Below, piece by piece: positions 34,645-43,179 of a stretch of 64,000 nt of DNA; positions within the stretch are counted from its first letter, which is position 1; the number at the start of each line of letters is the position of its first letter. The translations under genes and the position numbers were made by a program. Source of the stretch: Deferribacteraceae bacterium UBA6793. Lineage in GTDB: Bacteria > Chrysiogenota > Deferribacteres > Deferribacterales > Geovibrionaceae. The notes under the pieces are model-generated. The model made no database searches. It saw only the letters and a list, made by a program, of their open reading frames with translations, and was not told the origin of the DNA. Location: contig DKFP01000008.1 of the NCBI GenBank assembly GCA_002452405.1, positions 113,229 to 177,228 of the forward strand, given 5' to 3'.

Positions 34645-36034
34645 GGTGTTCGGTTCGGTCAAAAACATTCATTTTGTGGGTATCGGCGGGATAGGTATGA
34701 GCGGGATCGCAGAGGTTCTGCACAACATGGGGTTCGGCGTAAGCGGCTCCGACCTTTCCGAAAGCGGTAACGTTAAAAGACTACAGAACATGGGAATAGA
34801 CGTGCGCACAGGGCACAGATACGAATATGCAGAGAACGCCGACGTGGTGGTTTACACCTCTGCCGTTAAAGAGACCAACCCCGAACTTGTCTGCGCAAAG
34901 GACAGGTTCATCCCCGTCATAAAACGCGGCGAGATGCTTGCGGAGCTTATGCGCCTGAAATTTTCAGTCGCTGTTGCGGGCAGCCACGGTAAGACCACGA
35001 CAACCTCCATGGTTGCCGAAATTCTTAACGAGGCGAAGCTCGATCCCACAATAGTTGTGGGCGGTATCCTCAACACGCGGGACACCAACGCGTCCCTCGG
35101 CAAGGGCAACGTTATAGTTGCCGAGGCGGACGAATCGGACAGAAGTTTCCTGATGATGTCGCCCAGCGTGGCGCTCATCACAAACATAGATTATGAACAC
35201 CCGGACACCTACCACGACCTTGAGGACGTGAAGCAGACTTTCATAGACTTTGCATCAAGGGTTCCGTTCTACGGAAGCGTCGTACTCTGTCTTGAGGACA
35301 TGAACACTGCGGACATAATCCCCCACATAGGCAGAAAGTTTCTGACCTACGGGTTTAAGGCACAGGCTGACGTTCACGCCGTGAACGTTGAACAGAAGGG
35401 TTTCGGTATGCACTTTGACGTTGTTATCAAAGGTCAGAAGATGGGCAAGATAAAACTCGGATTCCCCGGCGAGCACAACGTTCTGAACTCTCTTGGCGCA
35501 ATAGCCGTTGCGCAGGAGTTCAATATACCGTTCAAGACCGTCAAGCGCGCGCTTGAAAAATTCAAGGGCGTGCAGAGAAGGCTTACCGCAAGATACGACG
35601 ACGGTTCGTGCATAGTTATGGATGACTACGGGCACCACCCCACTGAGATAAAAACTACACTGCGTGCGGTGCGCGGAGCATACGGCGACAAAAAGATAAT
35701 CGCTGTGTTCCAGCCACACAGATACACCAGAACGCAGGCGCTCATAAAAGATTTCGCAATGGCGTTCTTCGACGTGGACATGCTGTTCATAGCTGATATC
35801 TATGCCGCCAGCGAAGACAAGATAGAGGGTGTGGATTCAGAGACCCTCGTGCGTGAGATAAAGAGAAGAGGATTCAAAAACGTAAACTATATAGGTTCCT
35901 TTGACGAGGTCTTTGACTACCTTGAAGACGAAGGATGCGACAACACCGTGATAATCACGCAGGGCGCAGGAAACGTAACCAAGTTCTCATTCGATCTTGC
36001 CGAAAAGGTGAGGGAAAAACGTGAAGGAAAATAA
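34637..36034 (+). CDS. murC: UDP-MurNAc--L-Ala ligase MurC
   Basis: A 465-residue ligase starting at a TTG codon (34637), with GGGGGA upstream and an 8-nt overlap with murG. No in-frame ATG gives the family's normal N-terminus (VKNIHFVGIGGIGMSGIAEVL), so TTG is well supported. The ATP loop is AGSHGKTTTTSM (about 118), with MDDYGHHPTEIKTTL (about 330). It adds the first stem residue. A rare start codon may hold its level below that of MurG. Confidence 0.95.
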   Translation: MDKVFGSVKNIHFVGIGGIGMSGIAEVLHNMGFGVSGSDLSESGNVKRLQNMGIDVRTGHRYEYAENADVVVYTSAVKETNPELVCAKDRFIPVIKRGEMLAELMRLKFSVAVAGSHGKTTTTSMVAEILNEAKLDPTIVVGGILNTRDTNASLGKGNVIVAEADESDRSFLMMSPSVALITNIDYEHPDTYHDLEDVKQTFIDFASRVPFYGSVVLCLEDMNTADIIPHIGRKFLTYGFKAQADVHAVNVEQKGFGMHFDVVIKGQKMGKIKLGFPGEHNVLNSLGAIAVAQEFNIPFKTVKRALEKFKGVQRRLTARYDDGSCIVMDDYGHHPTEIKTTLRAVRGAYGDKKIIAVFQPHRYTRTQALIKDFAMAFFDVDMLFIADIYAASEDKIEGVDSETLVREIKRRGFKNVNYIGSFDEVFDYLEDEGCDNTVIITQGAGNVTKFSFDLAEKVREKREGK

Positions 36035-36905
36035 GGTAGCCGTACTTTACGGCGGGATGTCTGCTGAAAGAGAAGTTTCACTGCGCAGCGGTAAGGCGGC
36101 GTATGACGCGCTTGTGCGCCTCGGATACGACACTGCGCTTATAGATATGGACAAAGACGTCGCTTTCAAAATCCGCGAGGCGGGGGCGACAGTCTGCTTC
36201 ATCGCTCTCCACGGAACCTACGGAGAGGACGGACGTATTCAGGGGATGCTCGACATAATGGGGCTGCCCTACACAGGTTCGGACTTCGAGGCTAACATGG
36301 TAGCCTTTGATAAGCTCATGACAAAGGAGCAGTTCGTCAAGAACGGCGTGCCTACTCCGGCATATTGCGTGCCGGCAGATAAAAAGATGCCATTTAAAAA
36401 GTGCGTGGTGAAACCCTGCCGTCAGGGTTCATCCGTGGGCATACATATAGTGGACAATGAAGCGGATTATGCGGCGGCTCTTGAGGACGCTGCGAAGTTC
36501 GACAGCAAGCTGATGGTTGAAGAGTGTATAGAGGGTAAGGAACTGACTGTTTCCATCCTGGACGGCGAAGCGCTCCCTATAATCTGGATACGCCCTAAAA
36601 AAGGTGTGTACGACTACGAATCGAAATATACCAAAGGCATGACAGAATATGTCTTTGAAACAGAACTGACAGACGAACAGTATAAATATGTACAGAAAGT
36701 GGCTCTGGATGCGTTCAACGCGGCAGGGTGCTCAGGTTACGGCAGGGTGGACGTTATCTTCGACGGAAAAGAAGGTTACGTTCTGGAAGTCAATACTCTG
36801 CCGGGAATGACAGAAACAAGTCTGCTCCCCAAGGCCGCCGGAAAAGCCGGGATGACCTTTGAGCAGATGGTGGAAAAGATGCTCGCAGGGGCACTTAAAA
36901 AGTAG
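36021..36905 (+). CDS. ddl: D-alanine--D-alanine ligase
   Basis: A 294-residue ATP-grasp enzyme with a GTG start, overlapping murC by 14 nt. It has VLYGGMSAEREVSLRSG (residues about 8-24), HGTYGEDGRIQGML (about 66), KPCRQGSSVGIH (about 131) and LEVNTLPGMTETSLLPKAA (about 257). The Tyr/Phe-linked variant residue that gives D-Ala-D-Lac specificity is not evident, so D-Ala-D-Ala is expected. No murB lies between murC and ddl as it does in many bacteria. Confidence 0.95.
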   Translation: MKENKVAVLYGGMSAEREVSLRSGKAAYDALVRLGYDTALIDMDKDVAFKIREAGATVCFIALHGTYGEDGRIQGMLDIMGLPYTGSDFEANMVAFDKLMTKEQFVKNGVPTPAYCVPADKKMPFKKCVVKPCRQGSSVGIHIVDNEADYAAALEDAAKFDSKLMVEECIEGKELTVSILDGEALPIIWIRPKKGVYDYESKYTKGMTEYVFETELTDEQYKYVQKVALDAFNAAGCSGYGRVDVIFDGKEGYVLEVNTLPGMTETSLLPKAAGKAGMTFEQMVEKMLAGALKK

Positions 36906-36959
36906 AGATAAGGAAAATACCAATACCCAAGGATGGGGTTGCTTGAGCGGAGTTAAGTG

Positions 36960-37643
36960 ATGGCAAAAAAGAAAGGAATCGGGCGTTTTGTTCTTGTGTC
37001 TCTTCTGGCGCTGGGAACTGTCGGCGCTGTTACGGTTGGTATTAGAAAAGGTGCGGACGCGTTCACCAGAAGCGGCTATTTCAAGGTGAAGAGCGTCAAC
37101 GTTAAAGGACTGATAAAGGCTGACGGAAGAAAGGTTGAGACCATGGTGAAAAGCATGGTCGGACAGAGCATATTCGACGTTAAGCCGGAAACCATAGACT
37201 ACAGCGGGGATTCCTGGGTAGAGCGGATGGAAATACGTAAGGTGTTTCCCGACAGGCTCGACGTGGTGGTGTTCGAAAAACGTCCCGTATTCAAACTGCA
37301 ATATACAAGGGGATGTTTCACAGCCACTTCCACCGGACTCATGATAAAGGATACTTGCGAAGGTGTCAGGATAAAGATGGACCAGCAGGTGAAAGAGGAC
37401 GATTTTAAAGAGTTCATCAAAATGTATGAGAAAGCAGCGGTGCTGAAAGACAAGAACATCAACCTGAAACAGTTTTATTTCACAATGGTGGAAAACGGCA
37501 TCGAACTGCGGGCTTCTTATAATCAGGCGGATTTTGAAAGGATGTATTCGACATATCAGGACATCATCAAAAAGCGCTACAAGGAGATAGAATACGTGGA
37601 TATGAGGATTCCTGACAAGATATTCGTTAAAGGGGTGATGTGA
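36960..37643 (+). CDS. ftsQ: Cell division protein FtsQ
   Basis: A 227-residue membrane protein starting at ATG 36960 (GGAG 8-9 nt upstream). One N-terminal helix (FVLVSLLALGTVGAVTVGI), then a POTRA domain (VKSVNVKGLIKADG through WVERMEIRKVFPDRLDVVVFE), then the beta domain. It localises FtsB/L at the septum. A 54-bp gap separates it from ddl, while its stop overlaps the ftsA start (TGATG). Confidence 0.9.
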   Translation: MAKKKGIGRFVLVSLLALGTVGAVTVGIRKGADAFTRSGYFKVKSVNVKGLIKADGRKVETMVKSMVGQSIFDVKPETIDYSGDSWVERMEIRKVFPDRLDVVVFEKRPVFKLQYTRGCFTATSTGLMIKDTCEGVRIKMDQQVKEDDFKEFIKMYEKAAVLKDKNINLKQFYFTMVENGIELRASYNQADFERMYSTYQDIIKKRYKEIEYVDMRIPDKIFVKGVM

Positions 37644-38887
37644 TGATACAAGATAATATCTATGTCGGGCTTGACTTTGGCACAACGAAAATATGCGTTG
37701 TTGTCGCGAGCAAGAACAGCGACGGAAGCATAGACATAATCGGTCTGGGTAAGGCACCAAGCGACGGCATCAGACGCGGTGTGGTTGTCAACATCGACTC
37801 AACCGTGCAGAGCATCAGGGATGCCATCACCGAGGCTGAAAGAATGTCCGGCGTGCAGATAAAAGCCGTTACGGCGGGTATCGCGGGCGGACACATAAAG
37901 AGCTTTAACCAGAGAGGCACCATCGCCGTGAAGGGCGGGCGCGAGATCACCCAGAAAGACGTTGAAAGGGTGATAGAAACCGCAGCCGCCACTAACATCA
38001 CAGTGGGAAATGAGATTCTGGCGATTCTGCCCCAGCAGTTCATCCTTGACGGTCAGAGCGAGATAAAAGACCCTGTCGGCATGAGCGGCGTGAGGCTGGA
38101 AGCGGACGTACACATAATCACAGGCGCAGTTTCAAGCGCCCAGAACATAATAAGAAGCTGCGAAAAGGCAGGCATAATAGTTAACGATATAATCCTTGAA
38201 CAGCTGGCATCATCGGAATCGGTACTGAGCGACGACGAGAAGGAGATAGGTGTCTGTCTCATCGACGGCGGCGGCGGTACCAGCGACATGGCGGTTTTCA
38301 AACAGGGCGCAGTTTTCCATACTGCGGCACTGCTTATAGGCGGTCGTAACTTTACAAAAGACCTCGCCATCGGGCTTAACACACCCGAATCGGAAGCTGA
38401 AAAGCTGAAGATAAAAAACGGATGTGTTTGGATGCCGCTTGTGGAAGAGGACGAGCGTATAGAGGTTCCCACTGTCGGCGGCAGACCACCCAGACTGGTG
38501 AGCAAGGCAACCGTTACGCAGATCCTTCAGGCGAGAGCCGAAGAGGTCTTTCAGATTTTTAAAGGGGAACTGCAATATAAGGGGCTTCTCGACCATCTTG
38601 GCGCAGGGGTCGTCATCACAGGCGGACTCTCAAACCACGAAGGTATTGATATGCTTGCGGCTGAGATTCTTGGCGTTCCGGTGCGCGTGGGCAGACCCCA
38701 TAACGTCGGCGGTCTCAGCGACTATGTGCACGACCCGAAATACGCAACAGGCGTCGGGCTTGCCATATGCGCAGCAAAAAAGGGCAAATCGTCCGGCGCG
38801 AGACTCTCTTCATCCGGTGACAGCGACGAAAAGCAGTTCACAAACGTGCTGGGCAGGATGAAAAGCTGGTTTTCAGAGTTCTTTTGA
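37643..38887 (+). CDS. ftsA: Cell division actin-like ATPase FtsA
   Basis: A 414-residue actin-fold protein. Phosphate 1 loop VGLDFGTTKICVVVA (residues about 7-21), 1C domain GGHIKSFNQRGTIAVKG, phosphate 2 loop LIDGGGGTSDMAVF (about 203) and adenosine motif ITGGLSNHEGIDMLA (about 322). The C-terminal GRMKSWFSEFF is the amphipathic membrane-targeting helix. It tethers FtsZ to the membrane. ATG at 37643 has AGGGG upstream and overlaps ftsQ by one base. Confidence 0.95.
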   Translation: MIQDNIYVGLDFGTTKICVVVASKNSDGSIDIIGLGKAPSDGIRRGVVVNIDSTVQSIRDAITEAERMSGVQIKAVTAGIAGGHIKSFNQRGTIAVKGGREITQKDVERVIETAAATNITVGNEILAILPQQFILDGQSEIKDPVGMSGVRLEADVHIITGAVSSAQNIIRSCEKAGIIVNDIILEQLASSESVLSDDEKEIGVCLIDGGGGTSDMAVFKQGAVFHTAALLIGGRNFTKDLAIGLNTPESEAEKLKIKNGCVWMPLVEEDERIEVPTVGGRPPRLVSKATVTQILQARAEEVFQIFKGELQYKGLLDHLGAGVVITGGLSNHEGIDMLAAEILGVPVRVGRPHNVGGLSDYVHDPKYATGVGLAICAAKKGKSSGARLSSSGDSDEKQFTNVLGRMKSWFSEFF

Positions 38888-39084
38888 GAGGAAGGCAGAA
38901 CAGAAAGAAAATCCTCCTTAATCTCCATTTCCAAAGAGTATGGAGCGGAAATGTTTGTATAAAAAATGCAAATGTGCTGTCAGGGGAGAGAAACTCACTC
39001 TTTAAATAAGGTGGGTGAGGTGGATTTGAATTATGTTTTATATAGCTTTAAGGTAATTTTTCGAGCTTTAACAGGAGGTTTCAG

Positions 39085-40227
39085 ATGGACAAATTACAAT
39101 TTGACTTTGCGCCGCTGCCTCAGAACGCAGTCATAAAGGTTGTGGGTGTCGGCGGAGCAGGCGGAAACGCTGTCAACAACATGATCAGAGCAGGGATAGC
39201 TGACGTTGAGTTTATCGCTGCCAACACGGATGCGCAGGCACTCGCATCCAATCTTGCTCCCATAAAAATTCAGCTTGGCACCACTATCACACGCGGACTC
39301 GGTGCGGGCGGTGTTCCTGAAGTCGGCAAAAAATCAGCCATTGAGGACATGGAAGCTATTGAACAGCACCTGCGCGGAGCCGATATGGTATTCGTCACCG
39401 CAGGAATGGGTGGCGGCACAGGCACTGGTGCGGCTCCCGTTATCGCAAGCATAGCTAAAGACCTCGGCGCTCTCACAGTTGCCGTCGTTTCAAAACCATT
39501 CGCCTTTGAAGGCAGAAAAAGAAATGACAACGCCGAACAGGGACTTAAATTTCTGAAAGACCATGTGGATACCTATATTGTTGTTCACAATGATAAAATA
39601 ATGGATCAATGCAAAGAGAACACACTGTTTGAAGAAGCGTTTAAAATGGCTGACGACGTTCTGCGTCAGGGCGTTCAGGGTATCAGCGACGCCATCAACT
39701 CAAACGGCGTGGTGAATGTGGACTTCGCGGATATCCGCACCATCATGAGCAGCAAAGGCATGGCTCTCATGGGTATCGGTACCGCGGAAGGAGAGAACAG
39801 AGACCTTCTCGCAGCGGAAAAAGCTCTCAGCTCACCGCTTATCACTGACGTTTCCATCGCCGGCGCGGACGCTCTGCTGCTTAACATCACTTGTGGCACA
39901 GACTTCCGTATGTTCGAAATGGACAGAATCGCAACTAAGATATATGAAGCTGCGGGCGATGAAGCCAACATCTTCAAAGGCGTGGTAATCAACCCTGACA
40001 TCACAAACGGCGAACTGAGAGTTACCGTCGTTGCCACGGGTCTGGGTAAAACACGCGAAAAAAAGCCGGTAGACCTTGAAAGTTTCGCCGAGAAAGCAAA
40101 GGTCGGTAAAGAAATTAAAATGACCCTCGGCACAATAAGAAAGACAGACCACAGGCTTAAAACTCTGACTGATTTCAACGAGGAGGAGTCTGAACTCCCC
40201 GCATATCTGAGAAATCAGGCAGACTGA
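39085..40227 (+). CDS. ftsZ: Cell division tubulin homologue FtsZ
   Basis: A 380-residue GTPase that forms the Z-ring. It contains VGVGGAGGNAVNNMI (about 21), GAGGVPEVGKKSA, the tubulin signature GGGTGTGAAPVIASIAKDL (about 112-130) and the T7 loop VNVDFADIRTIM (about 211). The C-terminal tail ends DFNEEESELPAYLRNQAD, the conserved peptide that binds FtsA. AGGAGG precedes the ATG. A 197-bp gap after ftsA suggests its own promoter, although I see no strong one; CATTTCC/GGAAATG (38926-38932, 38947-38953) could form a hairpin in the leader. Confidence 0.98.
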   Translation: MDKLQFDFAPLPQNAVIKVVGVGGAGGNAVNNMIRAGIADVEFIAANTDAQALASNLAPIKIQLGTTITRGLGAGGVPEVGKKSAIEDMEAIEQHLRGADMVFVTAGMGGGTGTGAAPVIASIAKDLGALTVAVVSKPFAFEGRKRNDNAEQGLKFLKDHVDTYIVVHNDKIMDQCKENTLFEEAFKMADDVLRQGVQGISDAINSNGVVNVDFADIRTIMSSKGMALMGIGTAEGENRDLLAAEKALSSPLITDVSIAGADALLLNITCGTDFRMFEMDRIATKIYEAAGDEANIFKGVVINPDITNGELRVTVVATGLGKTREKKPVDLESFAEKAKVGKEIKMTLGTIRKTDHRLKTLTDFNEEESELPAYLRNQAD

Positions 40228-40238
40228 GATAGATTGAG

Positions 40239-41285
40239 GTGCGTATACTAAACGTAATCAACGTACGGTGGTATAACGCAACCGCCTGGTATGCCGTGTC
40301 TTTGTCGTCGGCCCTGAAGTGCAGTGGGCACGATGTCGTTGTTTGCGGACTGCCGGGCTCACCTCCTGTCCTTAAAGCTCGTGATGCCGGTCTCGAAACC
40401 ATCGAGGCCGGCATTAACTCATCAAACCCATTTAAAGTGCTTGCCGCTATGGGGACGATGGACAGGATACTCATGTCTTATCAGCCGGATATCATCATCG
40501 CAAACCGCGGAGAATTTTTCGGCTATTTCACATGGCGACGCATCACCAAACAGAACTTTAAACTCGTGCGCGTGCGCGGCGATATACGTCCGCCCAAAAA
40601 CGGATTCTTTAACCGTATCATGCACAACCGCTGCACAGATGCTATAATCTGCTCCGGTGAGTTTATCGCGGAAAGTTACCGGCAAAACCTCAAAACACCT
40701 GATTCAGCCCTCAATGTCGTATACGGCGGTGTGGACACCAAAAGATTCAGAAAAAGCGAGTTTGCACGAATAAAAATACGTGACGAATTCGGTTTCACGG
40801 AAGACGATCACGTCGTTGGTATCGTCGGCAGGTTCGACCCTGTTAAGGGACATGAAAACCTTATAAAAGCTGTTGGAAAGGTCTACCGCGAGGGAAGGCG
40901 CAACATCAGGCTTGTTATAGCCGGCTTTGACGCTGTCAGCCAGACGGAAAGCATAAAAAATATGATATATGACAACGGAATCGAAGATATAACTATTATT
41001 ACGGGATTCCGTGAGGATATTGCGGACATATACAACAGTTTTGATGTGTGCGTTGTCTCCTCACTGGGTTCCGAGGCGATATGCCGTGTCGGCATGGAAG
41101 CCATGGCGTGCGGTGTGCCTCTTATAACAAGTGACACCGGAGTTCTGCCGGAGATATCAAAAAACGTCTATCCTAAAAACGACTGGGAACGGCTGTCGGA
41201 GCTGCTGACAGATTACGACCCGTCGGTCACAGTCTATTCACTTGACGATTTCGCGTCAGCTTTTCACAAAATCATGCGGATGTGA
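40239..41285 (+). CDS. Family 4 glycosyltransferase
   Basis: A 348-residue GT-B enzyme with a GTG start 11 nt after ftsZ. Acceptor side NVRWYNATAWYAVSLSSALK, then YGGVDTKRF (about 160), GIVGRFDPVKGHENLIKAVG (about 190) and the E-x7-E element SLGSEAICRVGMEAMACGVP (about 270). Such enzymes build lipopolysaccharide core or exopolysaccharide. Its co-transcription with ftsZ is likely because of the short gap, and the strong terminator after it closes the cluster. The sugar is unknown. Confidence 0.9.
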   Translation: MRILNVINVRWYNATAWYAVSLSSALKCSGHDVVVCGLPGSPPVLKARDAGLETIEAGINSSNPFKVLAAMGTMDRILMSYQPDIIIANRGEFFGYFTWRRITKQNFKLVRVRGDIRPPKNGFFNRIMHNRCTDAIICSGEFIAESYRQNLKTPDSALNVVYGGVDTKRFRKSEFARIKIRDEFGFTEDDHVVGIVGRFDPVKGHENLIKAVGKVYREGRRNIRLVIAGFDAVSQTESIKNMIYDNGIEDITIITGFREDIADIYNSFDVCVVSSLGSEAICRVGMEAMACGVPLITSDTGVLPEISKNVYPKNDWERLSELLTDYDPSVTVYSLDDFASAFHKIMRM

Positions 41286-41313
41286 AAAGCCCCGCATGGC
41301 AGTGCGGGGCTTT
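41286..41313 (+). terminator. Terminator closing the dcw/glycosyltransferase operon
   Basis: Perfect 10-bp stem AAAGCCCCGC/GCGGGGCTTT with an 8-nt loop, directly after the stop codon. Confidence 0.9.
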
Positions 41314-41354
41314 CAGGCTAAAAGAAGAGTTACGAGGTACGAAATGATCAGAGT

Positions 41355-41488
41355 CTGTATATCAGAAATGACATCGTGTCATTTCTGATCAACGCCGTAT
41401 GCAGGCTAAGCCAGCAACGGCTCACACTACGCTTGTTTAATGCGGTAAAACCGCATGAACCGCTCCGTGAAGGCACGTCATGTGCCTT
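41355..41488 (-). repeat. Structured repeat family, full copy C
   Basis: Read on the minus strand: hairpin 1 AAGGCAC/GTGCCTT, linker CACGGAG, hairpin 2 ATGCGGT/ACCGCAT, linker GTGTGAGC, hairpin 3 around GGCTTAGCC with outer GC and GT/AC pairs, GCGTTG, and hairpin 4 ATCAGAAATGAC/GTCATTTCTGAT (12 bp). Linkers match copies A and B while stems are different sequences that still pair. It follows partial copy D in the same orientation. Confidence 0.85.
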
Positions 41489-41494
41489 GGTATG

Positions 41495-41574
41495 TATATC
41501 AGAAATGATATCGCATCATTTCTGATCAACGCCGTATGCAGGCTAAGCCCGCAATGGCTCACACTACGCTTGTC
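41495..41574 (-). repeat. Structured repeat family, partial copy D
   Basis: Contains hairpins 3 and 4 only, and is almost identical to copy C over this part. In hairpin 4 the closing pair C-G of copy C is T-A here (ATCAGAAATGAT/ATCATTTCTGAT), and the loop changes too: a compensatory pair change between near-identical neighbours. Its truncated 5' side begins exactly at the stop codon of the fic gene (41573-41575). Confidence 0.85.
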
Positions 41575-42673
41575 AGCCGAAACAGAGCAGGTCTGTTCCA
41601 AGTCTGTATTCTTTATTGTCATCAGTAGCCAATATCTTCATATCCGACAGCTTTTTCAGGTCCCGTCTGGCTGTCTGCTCGTTCTTTCCGGCATAAAGCA
41701 GGGAAAAAGGCAGATTTGTCTGGATTGATGCCAGAGTAACTGTACAGTCCTTATCCATCATTAGTATGACAAGGTCAAGTTGACGCTGGTTCAGATCTCC
41801 ATCCTCTTTGAGAATATTAAGATATTCACGCATAGTCAGGTCGTAAAGGTAGCCGTAAACAGTATCTTTCAGTCCGTCCAGTGAGGCGTTTACCGCCTCA
41901 AGGACGAACCGGATAAAAGGAGTTATGTCTTTTTTGGCTCTTTTGGACGCTGAAAATATATTGAAATAGTCTTCCGAATTTGCATGGTATCTGACACTGA
42001 GCGATTTTGCTGTGAGACGCATGTCGGCATGACAGAGAATATATGCTTCAAGAAGCCTTGCCGTGCGCCCGTTCGCTGTAAAAAAAGGATGAATACCTGT
42101 GAGTTTTGCATGTGCTGCCGCCGCGCGGATATAGGGCGAAACTGCGAGCATTACAGGGTGGTTGATGAAGTCTATGAAATCCGCCATCTGTGTTTCTATA
42201 TCAGCAGATTTTCTGCTGCCGGCTTTAGACGGTTTGTCTCTGAACTCTCCGGGTGTTGAACCGGCCGTGTCTATTCCGATAGTAAGGTTTTTATGCAGTT
42301 CTTTTATCAGGTCGATGGTGACTACGGGAGCAGAACCATCGGGCACTATCTCGTCAAGGAGCTTATAAGCTCTTATCAGATTTTTTATCTCTTTAACATT
42401 ATTTGCTGTGGATACTTTGGATGCATTTTGTGCATAAATTGAGGCTATTTCTTCTTTGGAAAGTGTGTTCCCGTCCAGCGCGGCTGTGGCGAAAATGGAG
42501 GAAACTGCAATTTCGGTTTCCATTTCCATTGCCTGATTGGGCAGAAGCGGTATATCGCTTATGGTTCCGTTTAAGACAGATACTCTTGTAAGTAAGTCAT
42601 TTAGCTGATTTTCGTCAAAAATATCCGCTGTAGAAAAACCATCCGCAACAACCACTTGCTTTTTGTAAATCAT
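41573..42673 (-). CDS. Fic-family protein with winged-helix C-terminus and divergent motif
   Basis: A 366-residue protein. Residues about 95-235 are a Fic/DOC domain; the active-site loop reads GIHPFFTANGRTARLLEAY (about 188). The catalytic His and both Arg are kept, but the acidic Mg-binding residue of H-P-F-x-[DE]-[GA]-N-G-R is Thr. An inhibitory helix motif sits before it as TAALDGN (about 63), with Asp in place of the usual Glu. The C-terminal 100 residues contain a winged HTH (NQRQLDLVILMMDKDCTVTL). Fic proteins transfer AMP or other groups to target side chains; here activity may be altered. The stop codon is part of repeat copy D. Confidence 0.85.
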   Translation of the reverse strand: MIYKKQVVVADGFSTADIFDENQLNDLLTRVSVLNGTISDIPLLPNQAMEMETEIAVSSIFATAALDGNTLSKEEIASIYAQNASKVSTANNVKEIKNLIRAYKLLDEIVPDGSAPVVTIDLIKELHKNLTIGIDTAGSTPGEFRDKPSKAGSRKSADIETQMADFIDFINHPVMLAVSPYIRAAAAHAKLTGIHPFFTANGRTARLLEAYILCHADMRLTAKSLSVRYHANSEDYFNIFSASKRAKKDITPFIRFVLEAVNASLDGLKDTVYGYLYDLTMREYLNILKEDGDLNQRQLDLVILMMDKDCTVTLASIQTNLPFSLLYAGKNEQTARRDLKKLSDMKILATDDNKEYRLGTDLLCFG

Positions 42674-42687
42674 GACAACCTCTTTTC

Positions 42688-42712
42688 AATTAAAAATGTA
42701 ATATTTTTAATT
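42688..42712. promoter_or_regulatory. Perfect inverted repeat in the fic promoter region
   Basis: AATTAAAAAT, spacer GTAAT, ATTTTTAATT: a perfect 10-5-10 palindrome 15 bp upstream of the fic ATG. It is likely an operator, perhaps for the winged HTH of the Fic protein itself. Further upstream GTAAAGAAAAA occurs twice about 25 bp apart. Confidence 0.45.
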
Positions 42713-43179
42713 CTTAACCACAGTTAGTTATATACTATATATCCAAAATAAAGTAAAGAAAAAAGTAATATAAAATGTAAAGAAAAATGTAAAATTGCCG
42801 ATAATGGAAATGAAAATTAATGGCTGCTTGTGATTGGAGGTATCATTTTGCTATATAAGTATTTATTAGTGACGGGTTCGCGGGATGTACGGGGGCGTAA
42901 AAAGAGTAAGTGACTGTCGTGTCAAACGGACTGGAATTTTTCTTCCAACATCTCCTTAACAACTATTAACAGGTCAGGGTTTCAGTCAGAAGTCAAGGTA
43001 ACCAAAACCAAGAAAAGAGCTATTATAAAAATCTGTAACGCTGGAATGAAGGTCGAACTTTTAAAACGATGAAAATTAAGACTGAGATTCTATCTTGAAA
43101 TGGTAGACGGGCACAGCGGAACTCACAAAATTTGAACATGCGATTTTTTTTTTGACGGCAGCGCCTTTGGCTTGTTTGA
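42713..43179. other. Gene-free, AT-rich accessory spacer
   Basis: No convincing reading frame, RNA gene or terminator is seen in about 470 bp. Short translated scraps exist, but every frame is interrupted, so this may be decayed mobile DNA. It lies between fic and the lipoprotein gene, both on the minus strand. Confidence 0.4.
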
